From Hypomyces perniciosus (lineage: Eukaryota; Ascomycota; Sordariomycetes; Hypocreales; Hypocreaceae): a DNA stretch of 64,000 bases. Position 1 is the stretch's first letter. Every line of letters starts with the position of its first letter. The translations under genes and the position numbers were made by a program. The notes under the pieces are model-generated. The model made no database searches. It had not been told where the DNA came from and worked only from the letters and a program-made list of their open reading frames with translations. Shown here piece after piece: positions 45,386 to 55,917 of the stretch. Location of the stretch: contig SPDT01000006.1 in NCBI GenBank assembly GCA_008477525.1, forward strand, positions 4,367,501-4,431,500. The letters are read 5' to 3'.

Positions 45386-46045
45386 ATGGCAACTGCAAGG
45401 TCAACGATGGGGAATGGATCCCGGGAGCAGAAGAATAGATCTTGGGAGCGGAAGAGTGGAACTTGGTATCAAAAGAATGAATCTTGGGATTGGGATTGCG
45501 ATTCCACAACGTCCGCAACCGATACGACATCTGATGCACGCCCAACACCAACGCACAGCACAACGTCCGAAGAAACCGTGACAGGCGAGGATGAGCCCTA
45601 CATGAAGACCCACGGCCGTATTGAGCATCATCCCCAGGCCGGCAAATCGTTCATCATCAGCTCGCGAGACAATCCCAAGAAGGTCATCGCTCTTGTGAAC
45701 GGAGTACTCCAAATCTACGACGGCCTTCAATCAGGTGGCGGCTACCTTTGGCACTGTGTTCAGAAGGATGGCTGGTATGGCTTTCGGAACACGGCATCTG
45801 GAACTTATATCGGTCACAATAATAAGGGCCAGCTCATCGCCAAGGCTTCTTGTCACCTCGCATACGAACATTTCATGGCAAATAGGCATCAAGACGGGGG
45901 CTATTTGCTCTTGACGAGGCATGTTTATGTGTTTGGGGGAGACAACTTGTGGCAGATTGCAATTGGTGAGGATGGCAAGACGCTGGTTGAGACGAAGGAG
46001 GGAGGGACTCCGTGGGAGTTTAACGTTATTGAGCCCCCTCCATGA
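45386..46045 (+). CDS. Beta-trefoil-like protein, paralogue 1
   Basis: A single exon encodes 219 aa. The N-terminal ~70 residues are Ser/Thr/Glu-rich and probably disordered. The C-terminal ~145 residues alternate short beta strands with Gly/Trp turns: YLWHCVQKDGWYGFRNTASG, TYIGHNNKGQLIAKA and GGYLLLTRH. That pattern is typical of beta-trefoil (fascin- or ricin-B-like) domains, which often bind carbohydrate. This fold call is an inference from pattern, not a recognised family. There is no signal peptide. A clear paralogue lies tail to tail at 46277-46855, and a fucose lectin lies just upstream. Confidence 0.72.
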   Translation: MATARSTMGNGSREQKNRSWERKSGTWYQKNESWDWDCDSTTSATDTTSDARPTPTHSTTSEETVTGEDEPYMKTHGRIEHHPQAGKSFIISSRDNPKKVIALVNGVLQIYDGLQSGGGYLWHCVQKDGWYGFRNTASGTYIGHNNKGQLIAKASCHLAYEHFMANRHQDGGYLLLTRHVYVFGGDNLWQIAIGEDGKTLVETKEGGTPWEFNVIEPPP

Positions 46046-46276
46046 ACGAGTCGGTTGGATCAGGGGTATCACCAAGGGCAGATACAGTGTATACTAGTGT
46101 GAATTTTCGGCCACAGGATGCAGTTTGTTGGTGTGGTTTTTCTCATGTTGGTCGTTTTGGCCCCGATCCTACAATTGGGGAACTATGGATTCACGATATT
46201 CAATGAGCTATTTTGGTGCCAAGTTGAACTCTCCTCACTGTCGATGCTTCGTCCCATAATCGATGGCCTTTCGTCT

Positions 46277-46855
46277 TCATAAAGAATGATGGTGCAAGGG
46301 ATAGGGTGCAGAAGCAGCAACCTTGACAAATTCCCATGCTACTCCCCCGTCTTTACCCTCAACGAGCTTCTTTCCGTCGTCCCCTATAGTCATCTCCTTC
46401 ATTACCAAATCATGCCTCATCAACAGCACATAGCCACCGTTCTCACGTCTGTCTGCTACAAAATACTCATAAGCTCGATGATGGGGTGCCGTCGCTATGA
46501 ATTTCCCCTGGTTATCATGACCAAGGTATTTTCCAGAAACAGTGTTGCAGAAGCCGTAAAAGCCGTCTGTTCTGATGCAGCGCCAGAGCCAGCCACCTCC
46601 CACTCTCGGCTTGTCTATCACCTTCAGGTGCCCATCCTCGACCGCAATAATTCTATGCGGTTCTTCTCGGGATCGGATCATGAAAGTTTTATTTGGAATC
46701 GGGTGGTATTCGATGTGATTTGATGTTCTATTAGAGGAAACATCTGGCTCTGTTGCCAGGGTTGCTTCAGAGATGGTAGAGTGCGTGGGTGTTGGGTACA
46801 TGTCGGATTCCGAAATTGCAACAGACAAATCAGCGACCCAGCGTTCGCTATTCAT
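46277..46855 (-). CDS. Beta-trefoil-like protein, paralogue 2
   Basis: A single exon encodes 192 aa starting at the ATG at 46855. It aligns along its length with the convergent neighbour: PTPTHSTISEA matches PTPTHSTTSEE, WLWRCIRTDGFYGFCNTVSG matches YLWHCVQKDGWYGFRNTASG, and KYLGHDNQGKFIATA matches TYIGHNNKGQLIAKA. The N-terminal disordered part is shorter than in paralogue 1. The inverted, tail-to-tail arrangement with only 231 bp between stops suggests a local inverted duplication. Function is unknown; a carbohydrate-binding role is inferred from the fold-like pattern and the lectin neighbour. Confidence 0.7.
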   Translation of the reverse strand: MNSERWVADLSVAISESDMYPTPTHSTISEATLATEPDVSSNRTSNHIEYHPIPNKTFMIRSREEPHRIIAVEDGHLKVIDKPRVGGGWLWRCIRTDGFYGFCNTVSGKYLGHDNQGKFIATAPHHRAYEYFVADRRENGGYVLLMRHDLVMKEMTIGDDGKKLVEGKDGGVAWEFVKVAASAPYPLHHHSL

Positions 46856-48263
46856 AGTTTGGCTTCGATCTTGAAGGCATGCAGTTAGTTATTGGGATGG
46901 ATGCAAAGTGAAGAGAGTCAAGAGAAGAAGGGTGAAGGGCTTCGGTCGTACATTTACCTGTAGTTTGGTGAGAGTAGCTGCGAGGTGAAAGCCGTGAGAA
47001 TTTGGCGGGACCAACGGCCATGAGTTTGCTTTATATGCATAGAAAATACATCATATTGTCGTATGTATATCTGTGGCAGATCACTGCATGTATGTGATTT
47101 GCTGAGCTGCGTGCAGGAGGCGTTTGATTGCGTTGGCGGAAGTTGTACTTCGTACCTCGTACATACATATATACCTTAGTACCTAGGTGGTGATACCTCT
47201 CCGATGCTGATTTAGGTGCCAACGTACCAATCATTGACGCATGCTGTTATGTTACTGCCTTAAAACATTAAAAGTCTCCCTGCTGAAATTAAGTAGATAT
47301 CTTTGAACACGAAATGACCTACAAAAATGAGTAAGATAATCTGTCCCAGTCTGTAGATTCTGCCCTTGGACCCTCCTGGGTGCAGCCCAACATTGGATGC
47401 AAATTTCAACAACACGCAGCCCCTTCCTTGAAATACAAAGCCTCTGGGGCCCGGGAAAGGCTCATGAAAAGAAGAATGAACGACAGAAGAACACGCGCGA
47501 ATCTTGAATCTCCACATCTTGTTGACTTGAGCATTGGGCAACTGCTCGTAATACATACTTCCCGGTCTAGCTTATGGGGGCAAATTATCCTCCATGTCGA
47601 TTATGAACTTTTTCATCCAGTCGAGTGAATAAGCTAGTCGTTCTAGTGAGGTTAGGGGTTCAAGTATCTTGGCAATTGTGATAGTACTAGTAGTAGTATT
47701 CAGATCCAAAATACAGGATAAAAGAGCTCGTTGCAGGGGGGAGAGCCACCCAGTGCATGTGTTTTCTTTTCTTTTTTGTTCATTTTTCAAGACATACGAC
47801 ATCTCTCGAGAGCCACATGCATGTATGTAGCCTATCCAGTTGAACTGGCAACCTGGTTGTTAGCATTGATCAATGACGCATGTAACTCCAAACCATAGCC
47901 ACAAAAAAACACAGACCTTAAGCTAAAACTCGGGATCCCACAATTTTGACACAGCACTTATGACTAGCAGTGGTAATACTCCGAAATTTTTGACAGATCG
48001 CTCTATCGACGGAAATGCGGAGGTTGGGCACGACTTGCATACGGATGCATTGCATGAATCCATGGATGTTTATGTAGCATAAGTTATGGAGTCTGACGGG
48101 ACTTTTTGCCGTATGTTTGGTGGCGTCACTTGTCTTGCATCAGTTATCCACTGCCCCACTGTGCCAGCGGACCGAATTGCTCATTGATGGCTAAAACTTT
48201 CGACCCGATCTGCCCAGAACACCATCTAGGTATCGAATATTGTAGGGACTATTGGCAGCCAAC
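46856..48263. other. 1.4-kb intergenic region
   Basis: No gene is supported. A gtacttcgtacctcgtacatac block at 47145-47166 belongs to the dispersed motif family and is followed by taccttagtacctagg. Frames at 47380-47628 are not convincing. Confidence 0.45.
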
Positions 48264-49171
48264 ATGACGCGCTTCCGGCCTTGCATAGATATCCATGCCG
48301 GCCAGGTGAAGCAGATTGTCGGCGGAACCCTGGACAGCTCCTCGTCGGCTCTGCAGACGAACCATGTGTCACAGCATCCGCCCGAGTATTTCGCGCGGTT
48401 ATACCGAGACAATGCTCTCGAGGGCGCACATGTGATTATGCTGGGCGGAGGCAATGAGACTGCTGCCAAACAAGCGTTGCAGACGTGGCCTGGCAGACTC
48501 CAAGTCGGGGGTGGCATCACAGATAAGAACGCAAAAGAGTGGATTGATGCTGGGGCAGAAAAGGTATAGAATTCCCGGATATGGAAGTCCAGCCTCTCGA
48601 CTGTTGAACTAAATAAATACTGTCAGGTCATTATCACGTCTTTTCTCTTCCCAGATGGCCATTTCAGCCAGGAAAGACTGGATGCAGTACTGCAGGCTCT
48701 GGGCGGGGACAAGAACAAACTGGTCATTGACTTGAGTTGCCGTCGCCGTGGGGAAGAGAGCTGGTATGTTGCCATGAATAAGTGGCAGACACTCACAGAC
48801 ATGGAAATCAATCAAGGTGAGTAGTATCATGTCCGTTCAAGGTTCACGAATTTGTGGGCTAAAGTAGGCCATTAGCGTCTATCAAATTGCTGGAACCTTA
48901 CTGCTCAGAGTTCCTGATTCATGCCGCCGATAATGAAGGACTCCAAAAAGGTATAGACGAGAAGCTTGTCGAGCGACTTGCAGAGTGGTGTTCCATTCCG
49001 GTCACATATGCAGGTGGAGGCCGGCATCTGGAGGATCTGGATGCTGTCAAACAACTCAGTGGTGGCAAGGTTGATCTCACGATAGGAAGTGCTCTAGACT
49101 GTTTCGGCGGCAGTGGCGTCAAGTTTGACGATTGTGTGCAGTGGAATAAGGGCCAAGAGCCAGGGCAATGA
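48264..49171 (+). CDS. HIS6: ProFAR isomerase (HisA-type), histidine biosynthesis
   Basis: This enzyme isomerises 5'-ProFAR to PRFAR, the fourth step of histidine biosynthesis, in the cytosol. Exons 48264-48563, 48627-48816 and 48876-49171 give 261 aa, the length of the yeast enzyme. The (beta/alpha)8 fold shows both catalytic acids: Asp9 in [17 protein letters not shown] and Asp135 in LVIDLSCRR. Phosphate-binding glycines are seen in [15 protein letters not shown] and [13 protein letters not shown]. All three exons are in phase with GT-AG junctions. Confidence 0.96.
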
Positions 49172-49929
49172 AATAAATATCTTTGCGGGTAAAGATAGCG
49201 CAAGAGAGTTGGTTGTTCCGCGCAAATAGCAACCTGTCTGTCTGTCTGTCTGCAAGATCAGACGCTCAGCCAGTTAAGACAGGGTTTAGGGCTGTAAAAC
49301 GAATGCAATCCGACTGTGAGAGTGTTTTGCAGTGCCGCATACGGCGGACAGTTGCAGGGAAAATGCTAGAAACGAGCCTCGTATTACGGACAACGGTTTC
49401 CAAACTGGGAGTACGGAGCACAATCATCCAATCTATGTGGCTGTCGATCTTGCAACGGCGTTACACTTTGACCGAACGAGGCATAAGACTACTCGATCGA
49501 GTCCATGGCTCTCAGTTCTTGTGTGCCCGCCCTCGTCATATCTATCTATTCTCCAGTATATTATTAGCTGTCCAGCTGATTCTGGATACTAGAGGAGGGG
49601 CTTATCAGCAAAATACGATGTCAAATGACGACACAGAAGCATGTCCCGCAGAGACTGGCATGGGAGGACCAACCGACTCGGCCTGGTCTGATTGAATCCG
49701 ATCGAATCAGCGGCCTCGGGCCTTTGTTGCTCTCGATTGTTTGCATGTTTCTCGTCTCAGACCCCTGCTGGCTGCCATGGCGACTCCAGCCACAAGCCTA
49801 CTCTCAGCAGTCCCAAGAGCCATCCTCTGCCCTTCACTGGCGCGGGGTTATGCAAAAGCCTGCAAGTCGCCTGGGCCTGGCGTGTTGCAGGAAGATTAGC
49901 GTGCATGCGGCCAGGCGACCCCTCTCTCA

Positions 49930-49965
49930 GCCTGGAAGCAGCCTGGAAGAGGCCTGGAAGAGGCC
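49930..49965 (+). repeat. Degenerate GCCTGGAAG tandem repeat
   Basis: Three near copies of GCCTGGAAG(A/C)(G) lie head to tail inside a GC-rich intergenic stretch. Confidence 0.65.
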
Positions 49966-50099
49966 CAACGGGCAGCGGGCTGCGGGCTGGTTGCCAGGAC
50001 AACGCTCGGGCCCAGGAGGGGCGGTGTTTTGTTTTGCATTGGGCCAATCACGCTGTGTGCCCAAGTGCCATCACAGCTTCCCTTAAACACTCCGACTCG

Positions 50100-50430
50100 C
50101 TAGGACGGCTCCCTTTTTCTGAACTCGCCAGGTTGCCATCGCGAATATCTTGTCTGATGCAGCGATCGAGTCCTTTCTGGCTTCGAGGCATCTTCTCCGC
50201 GAGAAGAGCGAGCAGATCCTAACCGGGCCAACAACGTCTTGATCTTCTCCGCCTCCTGACCCACGGCTAAACATTCGTTTTTCGAGACCGCCTCCAACAA
50301 ACGGGCCTCCTTTTTGGCGACATCATCTGACACCAACGGGTCGCAACATTCCACGTCCAAGTCATATTTCTTTATGTTAATCAACTGGCGTGCCAATGCA
50401 TTCGCTGCCAGTTTAGCTTCATCCCGAGCA
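50100..50430 (-). other. Orphan exon-like frame, antisense upstream of BUD4
   Basis: The minus strand reads a protein-like frame (RQLINIKKYDLDVECCDPL, VAKKEARLLEAVSKNE) with no usable upstream ATG. A donor GTTAGG near 50223 could splice on to a further short frame. It may be an exon of an unrecognised gene or a gene fragment; I found no full model. Confidence 0.25.
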
Positions 50431-50446
50431 CAATCAACTGATCATC

Positions 50447-53400
50447 ATGTCATCTGAATCCGTATGTCGACTGCCTAACCGTCCGTTTGTGCCTGACATC
50501 ACAAGCTCTAATCTCGTGCACCTTCAGGTACACCCGTTGCGCATTTCTAAAGGCACAACAAACGCATCGCCAGCGAAGATGGCGAGCCCCCAACCCCGCC
50601 CGCTCTCCGAGATCTCCCCAGCTGAGAGGAGACGCAACTCCCCTAGCTGGAACCAGATTTCCCCGACCAAGGTTTGTGTGGAATGCTCAATGTCATTGTT
50701 TTTGTGCCTTTTTGCCTGACAAGGGTTCGTTTTAGAAATCGGTGCTCAGCAACGAATCATCCCCATTCCAGTCCTCGCCTCTCGACTCGGTCACATCTCC
50801 ACGGCTCTTCTGGCAGAATCGTAATGCGGAGAATATGTATGCCGGACGCCATGGGTCGCCATCACCAACCCGTCGCTCCTCGATCGAGCGTCTCCAGAAG
50901 GCTTCCCGCGTCAAGAATAGCAACATCCTTGCACTTGAGCAGAAGCAGGAATATGATCCAACTCGGATTCCTCAGATCGAAAGACCCCTGGCCAAGGTCC
51001 AAGACAGCACATTCGGGTTTGCAACGAGTCCTGGGGGTGTCCGCTCCTCTGACTCCGAGAAGCGGTTGTTTGACACCTTCCGAAGCGATAAGAAGTCGGC
51101 CCCCTCAATGATGAGCTCGCACAAATCGTCCCTCTCCGAGTCCGCAGCTCCACGCACGGCGCGGGCGTCCAGCAAGGACCAAGTCTCACCAACCAAGTCA
51201 TCTCTTTCTCCTTCCAAGTTCAAGAGCAGCTTTGACCACGACTCCGGTATCTGGTCCCCTGACACATCAGTTCTCGAGGAGCGCGAGCTCCCCAACGGCC
51301 GGTCCTTACATCGTCATGTGAAGAGTGTGACCTTTGACGCTGCGCCGCCCCAGGTCAATGAATATGAAATGGCCACTCCAGATCTGTCATCAATCGGTAC
51401 GAATTCGCGCGAAGGCAGCTACGACTCCTACGAAGACGACGACGAAGACGACGTTCTATATGATCCAGCCCATATGGAGGGCCATGAGGATGACAGCTTC
51501 GATGCATCTCTTGAGGACACAGACAAAACCCCTGTGGTTGGTCCCGACGACTGGGCAAGAGAGAGCCCCTTGATTCACCGTGGTGGAGAACCTGAGGAAT
51601 ACGACGGAAGCCCGATGCCTGAAAACACTCCATCAATGGCCGTATTGGTCCGTCCGTCCTTGAACAACCAGCGAACAGACTCTTCCAACTCCATTACCGA
51701 TCATCGTCCCCTCCCACCTCTTCCCGGCGCAGGCCACGCCAGAAGTCAGTCTGATGGCTCCGCTCCTGCTTCACCAGGACTTTCTGCTACTGCGGAAAGA
51801 ATGATTGGCTCGCATAGGAGCCTACCTGCTCCTCCTCCAGCTTCTGCCACCACGAAGTCTGACATTGAGAGCTTTATCAGTGGCAAGATGTCACTTGAGG
51901 AGAGACTGAAGCTCATGATGCTATCTGACGATAACAGTGGTAAGACCGCTGCGGAGCAGCAACGTGAGCGTCGTCTCCGACGAAGCTCCGGCCGTGACAG
52001 GTCGATAGGAAGTCGTAGCTCTCTTTCTCGTGAGGACACACCTAATATCGCCGACAACGCTGTCGAAGCTCTTGAAGAGGATGACCACGTTGGAGACATT
52101 TCGGGATTAGGAGACTATCAACTGCCGTCGCGCATTTCCCGAGAGTCCATCATGCGCCGTGTCAAGGGCAATAAAGCATTGGATACAGAGTCGGATTACA
52201 TCTTCTCGTCACCTGGTGCTGGCCCAGAGCGACACTTGCCTCTTGATCCTGATATACCCATCCCATCCACAGAGGACTCGATGGTGGATGAGATGCAGGA
52301 CGAGGAAGAAAGCAGTGTCATCATTACAAGACCGACTGAGGATGATGAGGATGATGATGAAGACGATGACGATGTTTTCGATTTGTATGACAATCCAGAA
52401 CTCGACGATGACTTTGATGACCATGAACATGACGCTTCTCAATTCCACTCTGACGACGAAGAGGAGACCACACGGTCTCATTATGATGATGAGAGTCATT
52501 ACTCAGAACAGGAGTCTCTTCGAGACGAAGTATTGGACAACGAGGCAACTGAAGAGGCCACCACACCACGTGCCAGTCCGCCAGCTCAGATGATCGGTCT
52601 AAATGAAACTCTACCCGATCCGGTTCCTATTGAAACACACTCGGAGCCCTTGGCTCTAGTTCTGGAGATGGAGTCTGCTGCAACACCCACGATACAGAAT
52701 GCTGCAGCTTTTCCACAGGAGGTAGAGCCTACAATAGCGATTCAGCAGACAGAACTCAGACGACAAAGCACACCCCCGAGACTTAGTATGTCCAACCCTG
52801 CGTACGATGGCACCGGCTGGGGTGAGTCTGAAGATGAGTATGACGAGGACCCTGGAACTCCAGAGTCCGTTATTCATCATCCTATCTCTGAAGATGAGGA
52901 AGATGAGGAGGAAGATGAGGAGGATGACGAGGAAGAACAAGAAGAAGATGCAGAAGAAGGCGCAAAAGAAGACGCAAAAGAAGACGTAGAAGAAGATGCA
53001 GAAGAAGAGGAGAGAAACTCGCCAGCAATCCCTGAGCGATTCGCCACCATCAAAGCGTCAGGCTCCAAGCTAAAGACGAGAGTGTCTAACACACCGTCTG
53101 ATATTGCGGCAATGAGGGAGGCGCGCAGACATGTCAGTGGCGAGGTCCCTGACATTCCACCGATCCCAGACAGGCATCGCAACCGTATCTCAAAAAGCGG
53201 CACCGAGCTAGAGGTTACTCATGAGGAGTTCCTAGAACGGCACCCGAGTTTTAAGAACCGCAGCTTGACACTGGATCTTGATATGGGTCTCAGTCTCGAT
53301 AAGGATTTTGAAAGGGTCATCGAGGCACAAAAGGTGGCTTTTAACCATTCCTCCCTCCAACCAACACATCCTACCCGCTACTCCTCACTCAGACAAGTGT

Positions 53401-55120
53401 CTATACAAGAAAAGCCCATCAAACCAGAACCCAATACAGAAGAACTCAATGCTAACATAACATCTCGTTCTCAGCGTGGATATTTAATGCGACAGAATAC
53501 GAAGCTTGTCTCGGCCAGCGACAAAGATGAGTCCTGGAGGCCCCGATCCGCGAGTAATTCCCCCGTTAAAAATCGACCTCAGTCATGGACTGTCGAACCA
53601 TGGAATGGCCAAACCCGCCAACGGAGTGTCCGAAAGCAGCCAGGAATGGGCGGGCCTGTTCCGCCACTGCCAGGTCAAGAGAGCAATGCAACAACTCTCA
53701 ATCGGGTCGTTGAAGAGGACTATAATGCTGACATGGCCACACCGGAGATGGGCGAGAGAGGCCGCCTCTTTGTCAAGGTTGTGGGTGTCAAGGACTTGGA
53801 TCTTCCTATCCCCAAGAGTAAGTTTTTTCGCATAACCCGTCCTCTTTTGAATTCATCCCTAACAGATTCAGATGAGCGGAGTTGGTTCAGTCTCACACTC
53901 GACAACGGTGTCCACTGTGTCACAACTGCTTGGCTGGAGCTTGCTCGAAATGCGCCAATTGGACAAGAGTTCGAGCTGGTTGTTCCCAACGATCTTGAGT
54001 TCCAACTCACCCTGAATGTGAAGCTCGAGAAGCCATCCTATCCTGATGTCCCAGCTTCGGCGGTCAGAATGAGTAGGCCGAAGACATCAACCTTCAGCAG
54101 AGTGTTTGCGTCACCAAAGAAGCGCAAGGAGCTTGAGCTTCGACAAAAGGCAGAGGAAGAGCGTTTTGCACAGCAGCAAAGGGAGGCTCTGGCTCGACAG
54201 CGCAAAGACGCCGGCTCGGCATACGAGCTTCTCTCACCACTCGCTGCAGAAGATGGCAGCTTTGCTCGCGCCTATGTCTGCTTAAAAGAGCATGAGAGTC
54301 GTTGCTTCGGGCGGCAATATACGGCTGAGGTGGCATGCTTTAATGAGTGGGCTACGGAAGAGGAAAGCTTCGCTTGCAGCGTCAAGAGCAAGCGTGGCAG
54401 CTCGGCAGTTGTCAGACGAGCTCCGTACAAGATTGGAAAGCTTGAGCTTCAGCTTCTCTTTGTGCCTCGCCCCAAGAACATCACTGATGACGACATGCCC
54501 AAGAGCATGAATTCATGCATTAGGGAGATGAAGGCTGCTGAGGAGAGACTCGCTCGAAATTGGGAGGGTCACTTGAGTCAACAAGGAGGCGATTGCCCAG
54601 TGAGTATCCCCATCTAATTATGATATCCGTGCAACGGTCACTAACACCGCTCCAGTACTGGCGTCGTCGATACTTCAAGCTTGTAGGCACAAAGCTTACT
54701 GCTTATCATGAGGCGACCCGTCAACCTCGCGCCACCATCAATCTCTCCAATGCCAGGCGATTGATTGACGACCCCAGAACATTGACTGAGAAGGAGACCA
54801 CGGGCAAGGGTGGCAAGCGTAGGAGGTCCGCCTTTGCGGAGGAAGAAGAGGGTTATATGTTCGTGGAAGAGGGGTTCCGCATCCGATTCAACAATGGCGA
54901 GGTTATCGACTTCTATGCCGACACAGCTGAGGACAAGGAAGGATGGATGAAGGCCCTCTCCGATGTCATTGGTCGCGGGGATGTCGGCCTAGAGGAAGAT
55001 GCCGCTGGACCCCGATCACGGGCGAAGTGGTGCGAGCTCGTCTTTAAGCGGGAGGAGCAGCTTCGGCGTCGAGCAGACAGCCGAAGAATCCATTCACGAA
55101 CAAAGAGCATGTTCCCCTGA
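50447..55120 (+). CDS. BUD4: Bud4-like septation protein with C-terminal PH domain
   Basis: Bud4 is an anillin-like landmark at the cortex that organises septins and the contractile ring; in filamentous fungi it is needed for septation. Five exons (50447-50461, 50528-50671, 50736-53817, 53866-54599, 54656-55120) give 1479 aa. The first exon is only 15 nt and joins to a stretch containing LRISKGTTNASPAKMASP, a fungal Bud4-like start. The long middle part is disordered, with an extreme Glu/Asp tract at 52860-53010. An anillin-homology-like region (SWFSLTLDNGVHCVTTAWLE) precedes a PH domain (about 1325-1440) that starts YWRRRYFKLVGTKL. The 48-nt intron in the third junction is in frame and stop-free. 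Confidence 0.92.
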
Positions 55121-55917
55121 GCATGAAGAGGACAAGCCACAGTGTTTTGCTTGTCATGTCATGACATAGTGTTGGATTACGGCGGAGGAGCTGGAGGGGA
55201 AACGGCGCATAATCTTGCTAACCATTCTTCGGCGTTGTTGGTGTTTCCCTTTTTTCCGGTTTGATAGCCTTTCGCGACAAAAGGTCGCTGTACGTATGAA
55301 TTTGTACTAAAACGTTAAAGAGTATAATGAGACCAACGCAGTCATTGCGAATTCTTTGAAGGGTGATATGTATTGGTTACCTAGTAGGTAGTGTGTGGGT
55401 TTTAAGGAGAAGCACTTCGTACTGGAGGCTCAGTCCATACCCATCTTCGATACCATTGGCCAGTGTAGATAAGGTACATGGATGTTATCTTGGGCGTCTA
55501 GCAGTATATTGTAACGTATCTATTATCCTACATCAACTTGATGATGAATATTCTCCAAATAAGCCTGTTCATTGCCCGTTGATAGACACGTGACCCTAGA
55601 TCATCGGAGAGTGAGGGAGCCGTAAGGAGTGTTAGGCACTGCTAGCAAATTCATAGTGGGGAGCTGGCGAGGCGCAGCGCACGTTTCAGTGGCAACACAG
55701 CTGCCCCAGGGCAGTCGGCTCTGGGGGGGGGCATCACCTGCACCTATAACGCAACACTTGACCTCTCATCAACGAACAACTTTGCCTTTGCACTCCCATT
55801 CTCTCTCGCCAGGCGCAATCGCCCTCGCCACCGTCCACGCGCCTCTGACTCTCTTCTCATAATACACCTTTCTTCTTCTTCTTTCTCTTCTCCTGTCCTT
55901 TGGGAATACGCGCCACA
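55121..55917. other. Intergenic; CT-rich leader of coronin
   Basis: This 797-bp stretch holds the BUD4 3' region and the coronin promoter. The last 60 bp are CT-rich (tttcttcttcttctttctc), a common fungal leader feature. No gene is seen. Confidence 0.45.

Larger units (their letters stand above)
49172..50446. other. 1.3-kb intergenic region with simple repeats
   Basis: Contents are a (CTGT)n run at 49234-49252, GCCTGGAAG repeats at 49930-49965, and an orphan exon-like minus-strand frame at about 50100-50430. A CCAAT box lies near 50041. The region should include the BUD4 promoter. Confidence 0.45.

Noticed and set aside
44814..45563. 249-codon minus-strand frame
   Set aside because: It overlaps the start of the supported plus-strand beta-trefoil-like gene, has no recognisable pattern and lacks good splice or start context.
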